Origin: Streptomyces flavochromogenes
GTDB lineage: Bacteria > Actinomycetota > Actinomycetes > Streptomycetales > Streptomycetaceae
Direction of reading: 5' to 3'
Length of the DNA: 64,000 nucleotides
NCBI RefSeq assembly: GCF_000717595.1
Contig: NZ_JNZO01000027.1
Coordinates: forward strand, 171,907 to 235,906
Shown: one piece after another, positions 50,055 through 58,014 of the stretch
Layout of the letters: each line of letters opens with the position of its first letter
How positions within the stretch are numbered: position 1 is the first letter of the stretch
Notes under the pieces: model-generated
Told to the model about the DNA's origin: nothing
The model's database searches: none
Seen by the model: only the letters and a program-made list of their open reading frames with translations
Translations under genes and position numbers: made by a program

Positions 50055-50108
50055 ATTGCACCGAGAGCAAAGATCTTATTGCACCGAGAAGTTGCGGCTG
50101 CCTAGCCT
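50055..50108 (+). promoter_or_regulatory. MocR direct-repeat operator and leaderless hydrolase promoter
   Basis: ATTGCACCGAGA occurs perfectly at 50055-50066 and 50078-50089, 23 bases apart start to start (two helical turns). MocR regulators such as PdxR and GabR bind direct repeats. TTGCAC (50079-50084) is a -35, followed after 18 bases by TAGCCT (50103-50108), six bases before the ATG at 50115. The second repeat overlaps the -35. Confidence 0.72.
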
Positions 50109-50114
50109 GCGGAC

Positions 50115-50921
50115 ATGCACATCACCCGTACCGTCAACGCCGAGATCCACTACGAGGACAGGGGTGAGGGCCCCGCCCTCCTCCTCGTCCACGGACATCC
50201 GTTCGACCACACGATGTGGCAGCCCCAGCTCGATCACTTCTCACGCACGCACCGCGTGATCGCCCCGGACCTGCGCGGCTACGGCGCCACCCCCCTCGGC
50301 GCGTATCCCGACTCCACCGACCTCGGTGTCTTCGCCGAGGACCTCACCGACCTCCTGGACGACCTGGGGATCCACGACTGCGTCCTCGCGGGCCTCTCCA
50401 TGGGCGGCCAGATCGCCATGGAGCTCTACCGACGCCACCCGGAGCGGGTCCGGGGCCTCGTCCTCGCCGACACCTTCCCCGCCGCCGAGACCGACGAGGG
50501 CAAGGCCGCCAGGAACGCCATGGCCGACCGGCTGATCGCGGGCGGCGCCGAGGCGATGCGCGGGTACGCCGACGAGGTTCTCGACCGGATGGTGGCCCCG
50601 TACAACACCCACGCCGCTCCGCACGTGCACCGCATGATGTGCGCGACCGACCCGGCCGGCGCGGCGGCCGCGCTGCGGGGCAGGGCCGAGCGCCCGGACT
50701 ACCGGAAGACGCTGACGACGGTCCCGTTCCCCGCGCTCGTCGTGGTCGGCCGGGACGACTCGTACACCCCGGTCGCGGACGCGGAGGACATGCACGCGCT
50801 CCTCCCCCACTGCGCACTCGCCGTGATCGAGGAGGCCGCGCATCTGCCGAACCTGGAGCGCCCCGACGCCTTCAACGCCGTACTGGAGACCTACCTCCGC
50901 TCACTCGTACGGCCCAGCTGA
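50115..50921 (+). CDS. Alpha/beta hydrolase
   Basis: Hydrolase of 268 aa with the complete triad: Ser in LAGLSMGGQIAMELY, Asp in VVVGRDDSYTP and His in IEEAAHLPNLERP. The oxyanion strand reads LLLVHGHPFDHTMW. The best-matching group is the general esterase/lactonase-like family; the substrate cannot be named. The start follows a leaderless-type -10 box by six bases. The divergent MocR regulator probably controls it. Confidence 0.9.
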   Translation: MHITRTVNAEIHYEDRGEGPALLLVHGHPFDHTMWQPQLDHFSRTHRVIAPDLRGYGATPLGAYPDSTDLGVFAEDLTDLLDDLGIHDCVLAGLSMGGQIAMELYRRHPERVRGLVLADTFPAAETDEGKAARNAMADRLIAGGAEAMRGYADEVLDRMVAPYNTHAAPHVHRMMCATDPAGAAAALRGRAERPDYRKTLTTVPFPALVVVGRDDSYTPVADAEDMHALLPHCALAVIEEAAHLPNLERPDAFNAVLETYLRSLVRPS

Positions 50922-50958
50922 ACGTTCGGAACGGTACGAACGCTCCGACGATGGGGCC

Positions 50959-51390
50959 ATGAGCCAGAACACGGCACCACCCCGCAGGCCCACGTCCTCC
51001 TCCGCCGCCTGGGCGAGCGGCGGCACGCTCTTCGCCGGCGTCCTCATGCTCGTCACCGGCTTCATGGACGTCTTCCAGGGCATCGCAGGCATCGCCGAGG
51101 ACGACGTCTACACCCGAGTCGGCGACTATGTCTTCAAGTTCAACCTCACCACCTGGGGCTGGATCCATCTGATCCTCGGCATCGTGGTCGCGATCGCCGG
51201 CTTCGGGATCCTCAAGGGAGCGGAGTGGGGCCGGGTCGCCGGTATCGCGCTGGCGTCCCTGAACCTCCTGTTCCAGTTCCTGTTCCTGCCGTACCAGCCG
51301 TGGTGGGCGCTGTTCTCGATGGCCATCTCGGTCTTCGTGATCTGGGCGCTCGCGACGGACGAGGCGTACGGCAGCGAAGAGAAGTTCTGA
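50959..51390 (+). CDS. DUF7144-like membrane protein
   Basis: Protein of 143 aa with four helices: GTLFAGVLMLVTGFMDVFQG, TWGWIHLILGIVVAIAGFGI, VAGIALASLNLLFQFLFLPY and WALFSMAISVFVIWALAT. The pattern W-ASGGTLFAGVLML with IAGIAEDDVYTRVGDYVFKF is shared by Streptomyces DUF7144-type proteins as I recall them. Three GAACG direct repeats at 50920-50942 precede the start. Function is unknown. Confidence 0.75.
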   Translation: MSQNTAPPRRPTSSSAAWASGGTLFAGVLMLVTGFMDVFQGIAGIAEDDVYTRVGDYVFKFNLTTWGWIHLILGIVVAIAGFGILKGAEWGRVAGIALASLNLLFQFLFLPYQPWWALFSMAISVFVIWALATDEAYGSEEKF

Positions 51391-51404
51391 GGGGGCGGCG
51401 GACG

Positions 51405-51842
51405 ATGAGACGCACGAAGGCGGCGGCCCTCTCCCTGGCCGCCACCACCGCGCTCACCCTCGCGGTCACCGGGTGCGACACCGTCAAGGAGACGGCCGGC
51501 GACATCGTCTCCACCGCCACGGCGGCCGTCGCCTCGGCCGCCGAGGAGAAGATGAACGAGGTCAAGGACGGGGTGAACGCCACCGGCGACGTCAAGGCCG
51601 GGCCGACGAGCACCGACGGGGACCGGACGGTCGCCGAGATCACCGCGACCAACCCGAAGGACAAGACCGCCGACTACACGATCATGGTCACCTTCCGGGA
51701 CGGGGACGGGAACTTCCTCGACTCGGTCGTCCTGAACATCGACGGAGTCGAACCCGGGAAGTCCAAGACCGGTACGGCGCGCAGCAATCGAACGCTCTCG
51801 GGCGAACCGACAGCGGAGATCGCGCAGGCCCTGAGACACTGA
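51405..51842 (+). CDS. Lipoprotein with FxLYD-like beta-sandwich domain
   Basis: Protein of 145 aa. A Sec/lipoprotein signal ends LTLAVTGC, with Cys24 as lipidation site. After an Ala/Glu-rich helix (AVASAAEEKMNEVKDGVNA), a beta-sandwich domain follows (VAEITATNPKDKTADYTIMV; SVVLNIDGVEPGKSKTGTAR), as in FxLYD-type proteins. ATG 51405 has a G-rich SD just upstream. It is 14 bases after the DUF7144-like gene, so they are likely co-transcribed. Role unknown. Confidence 0.8.
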   Translation: MRRTKAAALSLAATTALTLAVTGCDTVKETAGDIVSTATAAVASAAEEKMNEVKDGVNATGDVKAGPTSTDGDRTVAEITATNPKDKTADYTIMVTFRDGDGNFLDSVVLNIDGVEPGKSKTGTARSNRTLSGEPTAEIAQALRH

Positions 51843-51846
51843 CGGG

Positions 51847-52926
51847 GTGGACCGAGTCCAGACCGCGGAGCACGGGGAGACGGCGGAACCCGTGAACGAC
51901 AGCCCCGCCGAAGCGACCCCCGAGCCGACACCCGAATCGGCCTCCGGGCCGGTCCCCGATCCACCGCCCCACCGGCCCAGGCACCGCGTCACGGCCTGGG
52001 CCGCAGGGCTGCTCATGGTGGTACCCGCCCTGGTCACGGCCTGCCGCGCCCTGAACACGGACGGGATGACCCCCGTCCCCCAACTCCTCTCGATCCTCCC
52101 GTGGCTCACGGTCCCAGCGGCCCTCGCCCTGCTCCTCGCCGCCGTGACCCGGCGCCGGATACTGACCTTCGTGGCGGTCCTCGTCCTGGGCACGACCGCC
52201 TGGAGCACCGTGCCGTACATGCCGCAGGCCGTCATCCCGTACGGGCTGCCGCTGGCCCGGGTGAAGGTCATCGCGGCGAACGTCGAATTCGGCCAGGGGA
52301 CGGCGTCGCTGGTCGAGGCGGTGCGGCGGGAACGCCCCCAGCTCGTGTTCGTGTCGGAATGCGACGGCGCCTGCCGGTCCACCCTCACCAGGACCTTCGC
52401 CGAGGCGCTGCCCCACTACGCCTCCGTCGAGGGAGAGGGGTCGGTCGGCTCGATCCTGCTGAGCTCGTACCCGCTGCGCGACTGGCGGATGATCCCGGCG
52501 GCCATGGGCATGCCCGGAGCCACGGCGGAGATCGCGGGCGTGCCGGTACGGCTCCAGCTGACGCACCCGCTGCCGCCGGTGCCGGGACAGGTGTACCTGT
52601 GGAAGCGGGAACTGGGGCGGGTGAAGGACACCGTCGCGGCGCAGCGCACCGGTCCGATGCTGGTCGCGGGCGACTTCAACGCCTCGCAGGACCACGCGGC
52701 GTTCCGCGAGATCCTCGCGGCGGGCGGGCTCCAGGACGCGGCGCGACGGGCGAACCGGAGCCGCACGCCGACCTGGCCGACGGAGGGCCCGCCGCTGCCG
52801 CCGTTCGTCCAGATCGACCACGTCCTGGTGAGGGACTTCAGCGTCCGCGAGGTCCGCTTCCTGGACCTCGCGGGCTCCGACCACCGGGCGGTCCTCGCCG
52901 ATCTCGACCTGCGCGGGCCGCGCTGA
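51847..52926 (+). CDS. Membrane protein with endonuclease/exonuclease/phosphatase domain
   Basis: Protein of 359 aa. The N-terminal 45 residues are acidic and Pro-rich (SPAEATPEPTPESASGPVPD). Three helices follow (VTAWAAGLLMVVPALVTACR; ILPWLTVPAALALLLAAVT; LTFVAVLVLGTTAW). The C-terminal EEP-family domain starts ARVKVIAANVEFG and has catalytic-type residues: VFVSECDG (Glu), VAGDFNASQDHAAF (Asp/Asn) and GSDHRAVLADL (Asp-His). Catalysis in the family is phosphoester cleavage; the substrate is unknown. The start is GTG 51847, four bases after the lipoprotein stop. Confidence 0.85.
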   Translation: MDRVQTAEHGETAEPVNDSPAEATPEPTPESASGPVPDPPPHRPRHRVTAWAAGLLMVVPALVTACRALNTDGMTPVPQLLSILPWLTVPAALALLLAAVTRRRILTFVAVLVLGTTAWSTVPYMPQAVIPYGLPLARVKVIAANVEFGQGTASLVEAVRRERPQLVFVSECDGACRSTLTRTFAEALPHYASVEGEGSVGSILLSSYPLRDWRMIPAAMGMPGATAEIAGVPVRLQLTHPLPPVPGQVYLWKRELGRVKDTVAAQRTGPMLVAGDFNASQDHAAFREILAAGGLQDAARRANRSRTPTWPTEGPPLPPFVQIDHVLVRDFSVREVRFLDLAGSDHRAVLADLDLRGPR

Positions 52927-52944
52927 TCGGCGACGCTGGAGGAC

Positions 52945-53181
52945 ATGGAGAACGAGGAGATCCTGGACGACATCGGCGCCCTCGTCGAGGAGGAACGCGC
53001 CCTACGGCAGCGCACCGGCGGCCTCCTCCCGGAGGAACGCGCCCGGCTGTCGGAACTGGAGGTCCGGCTGGACCAGTGCTGGGACCTGCTGCGGCAGCGG
53101 AGGGCGAAGGCGGAATTCGGCGAGGACCCGGACACGGCGGCCCTCCGCCCGGCCACCGAGGTCGAGTCCTACCGCAACTGA
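52945..53181 (+). CDS. DUF2630-family protein
   Basis: Small acidic helical protein of 78 aa, full length for DUF2630: ILDDIGALVEEERALRQRTG, ARLSELEVRLDQCWDLLRQR and the end PATEVESYRN. The first 60 residues look like a two-helix coiled coil. The family is actinobacterial and uncharacterised. It starts 18 bases after the EEP-domain gene. Confidence 0.9.
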   Translation: MENEEILDDIGALVEEERALRQRTGGLLPEERARLSELEVRLDQCWDLLRQRRAKAEFGEDPDTAALRPATEVESYRN

Positions 53182-53263
53182 CCCCGCGCCCGCCCCCCGC
53201 CGTGTGGGCAACCGGTCCGCAGAGGCGGTGCCCGCCCGCGCCCGCCCACCCCACGGAGGTGGG

Positions 53264-53269
53264 TACGTT
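53264..53269 (+). promoter_or_regulatory. -10 box of a leaderless FUSC message
   Basis: TACGTT (TANNNT) ends seven bases before the ATG at 53277. There is no SD. This fits a leaderless transcript, as at the VOC and hydrolase genes. I see no clear -35. Confidence 0.4.
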
Positions 53270-53276
53270 GGCCCCC

Positions 53277-55229
53277 ATGGCGCGTCCCTCCGGTTCCACC
53301 CGGCTCTCCCCGCCCGCCTGGCTCACCGCCGGGTTCAAGCCCACGCCCACCCCCATCCCCTGGGCCGCCGTCGGACGCGCCGCCGTCGCCCTGTCCGCGC
53401 CGCTCGCCGTCGGACTGGCCGCCGGGCAGCCGGCCTACGGGGCACTCGTGTCGATGGGCGCGCTCTCCGGGGTCATCGGCGACACCGCCGACGCCTACCG
53501 GATGCGGATCCTCAACATCGCCGTGCCGCAGCTCTTCGGCGCCGTCGGAGTCACCCTCGGAACCCTCGTCTTCGGGCACGGTTGGGTCGCCGTCGCCGTG
53601 CTCACGCTCGTCGCGCTCGTCTCCGGAATGATCTCCTCGATCGGCGCCGTCGCCTCCGTCTCCGGACTGCTCCTGCTCCTCAACGCCGTCGTCGGGGCCG
53701 GGCTCCCCATGCCCGACCCCTGGTGGAAGGCGCCCCTGCTGCTCGGCCTCGGCGGGCTGTTCGTCCTTGTCCTCACCCTGCTCGGCTGGCCCTTCCGCCG
53801 CGCCGCGCCCGAGCGGTCCGCCGTCGCCGCGACCTACCGTTCCGTCGCCGAGCTGTACGAGGCCACCGGCACCCCCGCGTACGACGAGAAGCGACAGGCC
53901 GTCACCGCCTCCCTCAACCAGTCCTACGACCTCGTCCTCGCCCGCCGGGCCCGCCAGCACGGCCGCGCGCCCTCCCTCGTCCGGCTGCTCGCGCAGCTGA
54001 ACGTCGCCGTCCCCCTCGTCGAGGCCGCCCCCGCCGCCCACCTGCGCGCCCAGCTCCACGGCCCCCTGTCCGACACGATCCCCGCGGCCGTGCGCGAACT
54101 CGCCGACGCCGTCGAGGAGGGCCGCACCGGGGCACCCGTACTCGATCTGCCGACCCCCGAACGGCCCGCCGAGAAGGCCGTCGACCACGCCCTGCGGTAC
54201 GCCGCCGCCGTCGTCCACAAGGCCGAGCCCGACGCCTACAACGTCGACGACCGGCTGGGCCGCCCCGCCGCGCTCCGGGTCCGCGTCCGCCGGGCCGCCC
54301 GCGCCGCCCTGTTCTCCGAGGCGTCCTGGCGGTACGGACTCCGTCTCGCCCTGTGCATCGGGCTGGCGCAGGCGCTCGTCTCCCTGATCCCCGTACCCCG
54401 CTCGTACTGGGTCGCGCTGACCGTCACCTTCGTCATGAAGCCCGACTTCGGCTCGGTCTTCTCCCGCGCCGTGCTTCGCGCCTTCGGCACCGCCGCCGGG
54501 CTCCTCCTCGCCGCCCTCGTGCTCGCCGAGGTGCCGCGCGGCTGGTGGGACGTCCCCGTGATGTGCGTGCTCGCCGCCCTCATCCCGGCCTTCTCAGAGA
54601 AGGGGTACGCGTTCCAGACGGCGGCCATCACCCCGGTGATCCTGCTGCTCTCCGACACCCTCAACCAGCAGGGCTTCGACCTGGTCATGCCCCGCCTGTA
54701 CGACTCCCTGATCGGCTGCGGCATCGCGCTGATCGCCGGCTACCTCCTCTGGCCCGAGTCCTGGCACTCCCGGATCGGCGACCGGCTCGCGGACGCCGTC
54801 GCCGACGCCGCCGCCTATGTGACCTGCGCGTTCGGAGGGGCCGAGGACCAGGGCGGGCGGCTGCGCGCCCGGCGGAAGCTCTACCGCGATCTCTCCACCG
54901 TCCGCTCCGAGTTCCAGCGCGCCCTGACCGAGCCCCCGCCGACCGGGACCCGCGCCGCCGCCTGGTGGCCGCTCGTCGTCGCCGTCGAGCGGATCGTGGA
55001 CGCCACGACCGCCGCCCGGATCAGGGTCGATCACGGCGCCCCCGGTCCCGACCCCGCCGAGGTCGTCGCCGTCGAGCGGGAGCTGCGGGAACTCGCCGAG
55101 GGGATCCGGGAGTCGGAGACCCTGGTCGAGGTCCGCAGCGAGCTTCCGGGCGACGAGAACGGAGTCCTCGCACCCCTCCGCCAGGAGGTCAGCGCGGCCC
55201 GCGCCATCGCCGGTCCCGACCTGCGGTAA
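53277..55229 (+). CDS. FUSC-family (aromatic acid exporter-like) membrane protein
   Basis: Protein of 650 aa. It has two membrane halves of about five helices each (residues 30-170, GRAAVALSAPLAVGLAAGQP; and 355-505, LALCIGLAQALVSLIPVPRS), with a soluble helical domain between them and one at the end. The FUSC pattern SYWVALTVTFVMKPDFGSVF and GTAAGLLLAALVLAEVP is clear. Relatives export small organic acids or fusaric-acid-like compounds. The ATG follows a leaderless-type -10 box by seven bases. Confidence 0.88.
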   Translation: MARPSGSTRLSPPAWLTAGFKPTPTPIPWAAVGRAAVALSAPLAVGLAAGQPAYGALVSMGALSGVIGDTADAYRMRILNIAVPQLFGAVGVTLGTLVFGHGWVAVAVLTLVALVSGMISSIGAVASVSGLLLLLNAVVGAGLPMPDPWWKAPLLLGLGGLFVLVLTLLGWPFRRAAPERSAVAATYRSVAELYEATGTPAYDEKRQAVTASLNQSYDLVLARRARQHGRAPSLVRLLAQLNVAVPLVEAAPAAHLRAQLHGPLSDTIPAAVRELADAVEEGRTGAPVLDLPTPERPAEKAVDHALRYAAAVVHKAEPDAYNVDDRLGRPAALRVRVRRAARAALFSEASWRYGLRLALCIGLAQALVSLIPVPRSYWVALTVTFVMKPDFGSVFSRAVLRAFGTAAGLLLAALVLAEVPRGWWDVPVMCVLAALIPAFSEKGYAFQTAAITPVILLLSDTLNQQGFDLVMPRLYDSLIGCGIALIAGYLLWPESWHSRIGDRLADAVADAAAYVTCAFGGAEDQGGRLRARRKLYRDLSTVRSEFQRALTEPPPTGTRAAAWWPLVVAVERIVDATTAARIRVDHGAPGPDPAEVVAVERELRELAEGIRESETLVEVRSELPGDENGVLAPLRQEVSAARAIAGPDLR

Positions 55230-55426
55230 ACCTTCCCCCGGGGGCGTACGGGAGGACTTACCGGCGGTCACGGAACGGAACCCTCCCCACCGCCGTTACC
55301 CGGAGCCATCCGGGCGACTACGATGCGCTCGATCTCACCGTGATCCGCGCCCGCCGCGGTCGGCAACCGGCCCGGCGGACGGGCCACTTCGTCCTGCCTC
55401 ACCCCCCGCGCCCCGAGGACACCGCC

Positions 55427-56902
55427 ATGCGCACCACCACGAACAGAGGGCTCCAGCCCAATGTCCTCGGTACCTTCGACACGATCGTGATGGCCGTCGC
55501 CGGCAGCGCCCCCGCCTACTCGATGGCGGCGACCACCGCCGTGCTCTTCGGAGCCGTCGGCTACGCGGGGCCCGCCGCCCTGCTGTACTGCGCGATACCG
55601 ATGTTCGGCATCGTCCTCGCGTACGCCCGCCTCGGCCGGATCGACGTCAACGCCGGTGCCGGCTACTCCTGGGTGGGTCGCACCCTCCACCCGTTCCTCG
55701 GCTTCCTGTCCGGCTGGGCCCTCGTCTTCGCCGCCACCGTCTTCATGGTGGCCGGCTCGCTGCCCGCCGGTTCCCTCACACTCGCCCTGATCGACCAGGA
55801 CCTCGCCGACAGCACCCCGCTCGCGGCGGCCGTCGGCGCCGGCTGGTTCCTGATGATGCTGCTCGTGGTCCTGGGCGGCGCCCGGCTGACCGTACGCGCC
55901 CAGCTGATCATGTCCGGGGTCGAGATGCTGATCCTGGTCGGCTTCATCCTGGCGGCCGTGGCGCACCGCGGACGGGCCACCGCCTTCGACTGGTCCTGGT
56001 TCGGCCTCGGCCAGTTCGACGGAGCGCAGGGCTTCGCCGCCGGCGCGCTGATCGCCGCGTTCTACTACTGGGGCTGGGACGTCACCAGCAACCTCAGCGA
56101 GGAGACCCGGAACAGCCGCCGCACCGCCGGACTCGCCGCGCTCGTCGGCGTCGGCTTCGTCTTCCTCCTCTTCGTCGCCGTCACCGTCGTCGTCAACATC
56201 CTGCTGAGCGCGGAGGAGATCCGTGCCGCGGGACCCAACGTGCTGGCCGTCATCGGCCAGGAGGTCTGGCCCGGGGTCGGCGGCAAGCTCCTCGTCGTCG
56301 CCGTCCTGCTGTCCACCGTCGCCACCCTGGAGACCACGCTCCTCCAGGTCACCCGCTCGCTCTTCGCGATGGGCCGCGACCGGACCCTGCCGTCGGCGCT
56401 CGGCGCCGTGCACCGCCGCTGGAACACCCCCTGGGTCGCGATCGTCGCCGTCGGCGGCGCCGCCCTGGTGCTGTTCGCGGCCGCCGCGGCCGCCGGTTCG
56501 GTGCAGCAGATCCTCCGCGACGCCGTCTCCGCGATCGGGCTGCAGATCGCGTTCTACTACGGCCTCGCGGGCATCGCCGCCGTCGTCGCCTACAAGTCGC
56601 TCCTCCTCCGCTCCGTACGGAACCTGTTGCTCGGCGGCGTCTGGCCGCTGCTCGGCTCCGCGTTCATGCTCTGGACCTTCGTCGAATCGCTCGGCGAGCT
56701 CTCCACCACCGCCCTCACGATCGGCCTCGGCGGCCTGCTCCTCGGTGTCGTCCCGCTGCTCGTGTACTGGCGCGGGGGCAGCGACTACTACCGCCCGGCC
56801 CGCCTGGACGCGGCCCGCGCGATGGCGGCCGCGGAGGGCTCGGGCCCGGCCACGCGCGCGCGAAGCGGAACCCGGGACAAGAGCTACGCAACGGATTTCT
56901 GA
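55427..56902 (+). CDS. APC-family amino-acid permease
   Basis: Permease of 491 aa with about twelve helices. Family features: LGTFDTIVMAVAGSAPAYSM at the start, ARLGRIDVNAGAGYSWVGRT, FYYWGWDVTSNLSEETRNSR and VTRSLFAMGRDRTLPSALGA. The C-terminal tail is basic (TRARSGTRDKSYATDF). ATG 55427 is the family start; the upstream 197 bases carry TACGAT at about 55319, seventeen bases after TTACCC, a possible promoter. The substrate is unknown. Confidence 0.88.
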   Translation: MRTTTNRGLQPNVLGTFDTIVMAVAGSAPAYSMAATTAVLFGAVGYAGPAALLYCAIPMFGIVLAYARLGRIDVNAGAGYSWVGRTLHPFLGFLSGWALVFAATVFMVAGSLPAGSLTLALIDQDLADSTPLAAAVGAGWFLMMLLVVLGGARLTVRAQLIMSGVEMLILVGFILAAVAHRGRATAFDWSWFGLGQFDGAQGFAAGALIAAFYYWGWDVTSNLSEETRNSRRTAGLAALVGVGFVFLLFVAVTVVVNILLSAEEIRAAGPNVLAVIGQEVWPGVGGKLLVVAVLLSTVATLETTLLQVTRSLFAMGRDRTLPSALGAVHRRWNTPWVAIVAVGGAALVLFAAAAAAGSVQQILRDAVSAIGLQIAFYYGLAGIAAVVAYKSLLLRSVRNLLLGGVWPLLGSAFMLWTFVESLGELSTTALTIGLGGLLLGVVPLLVYWRGGSDYYRPARLDAARAMAAAEGSGPATRARSGTRDKSYATDF

Positions 56903-56992
56903 TCCCGCCCGTCACCAAGAGCAGAGCCAAGAGCACGGGAACACAAGCGAGTCACCACTTCTGACGGCAGCCGAACCCGAAGGAGGCCCCCG

Positions 56993-57982
56993 ATGGCCGT
57001 ACGCCGCCGCTCCGCGCGCTCGGCACGTCAGGAGCGCTTCGCGCCCGACTTCGACCCGGACTTCGGGGACCGCGCCCTGACCGAGGCGCGCCACGACATC
57101 GTCATCGGCCGCTGGCAGGGAGTACGGGACCTGCTCGCCGCCACCGGTGACCACTGGGCACGCCGCACCCACCGGCTGCGGCTCCTCTCGCACGCGGCCG
57201 CCGGCAGCTCCACCGTGGAGACCTGGCGGGCCGCCGAGCCGGGCAACCCCGACGCGGCCGTGCTGCGGGCCGCGACCGAGGTGGTGCGGGTCTTCGACGC
57301 GGCCATCGCGGCCGGCCGGGGCGCGGCCGTCGAGCGGGGCCGGATCGACGCCGCCGTCGACGCCTGCCGGGGCGCGGCCGAGGCGGCGCCCGCCGATCCG
57401 ATGCCGTGGGTGTCGCTGCTCTCGGTGGCCAGGCTGTACGAGGGCGGGGTGCCGCGCCGCGAGCTGCGGCACTGGTTCGACGAGTTGCGGCGCCGGGACC
57501 CGTACAACACGGAGGGCCACATCCAGGTGTTGCGCTACTGGTCGGCGCGGTGGCACGGGACGCACGGCAGCATGTACGACTTCGCGCGGGACGCGGCGGG
57601 GGTGGCACCGCCCGGCTCCCCACTGCCCGTGCTCGTGCAGGTGGCCCGGGTGGAGGAGTACCGGTACATCGCGGACGGGGCCCTCGGCCGGGGCCCGGTG
57701 CGCGGCTTCGACCAGCACTGGAAGCACGAGCTCGCGGTGACGGAACTGCGGCGCACGCACGCGCGGTGGATCGGCGGCCGCGATCCGGGGGCGCCGGTGG
57801 CGCCGGAAGAGGTCGGCGATCTGAACTTCCTGGTCCACGCGGCCTGTTACGCGGGCCAGGTGGAGATCGCGCGAGAGCTGCTCGGCATGCTCGGCGCACG
57901 GGCGGCGTGGGTGCCGTGGGCGTACACGGGGGACCCCGAGGAGCAGTTCGTACGGTTCAGGGAGGGCCTGGGGGTGGAGTGA
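56993..57982 (+). CDS. Uncharacterised 329-aa alpha-helical repeat protein
   Basis: Soluble protein with a TPR-like helical build: VIGRWQGVRDLLAATGDHWA, RIDAAVDACRGAAEAAPADP, LRHWFDELRRRDPYNTEGHI and ARELLGMLGARAAWVPWAYT. The WVSLLSVARLYEGGVPRREL segment resembles Streptomyces proteins of unknown function. No catalytic motif, signal peptide or membrane segment is seen. ATG 56993 is close to a plausible GGAGG. It is downstream of the APC permease and converges with the PhoX gene. Confidence 0.7.
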   Translation: MAVRRRSARSARQERFAPDFDPDFGDRALTEARHDIVIGRWQGVRDLLAATGDHWARRTHRLRLLSHAAAGSSTVETWRAAEPGNPDAAVLRAATEVVRVFDAAIAAGRGAAVERGRIDAAVDACRGAAEAAPADPMPWVSLLSVARLYEGGVPRRELRHWFDELRRRDPYNTEGHIQVLRYWSARWHGTHGSMYDFARDAAGVAPPGSPLPVLVQVARVEEYRYIADGALGRGPVRGFDQHWKHELAVTELRRTHARWIGGRDPGAPVAPEEVGDLNFLVHAACYAGQVEIARELLGMLGARAAWVPWAYTGDPEEQFVRFREGLGVE

Positions 57983-58014
57983 GTGAACCACCCCGCCCCC
58001 CGGGCCGCTCCGCG

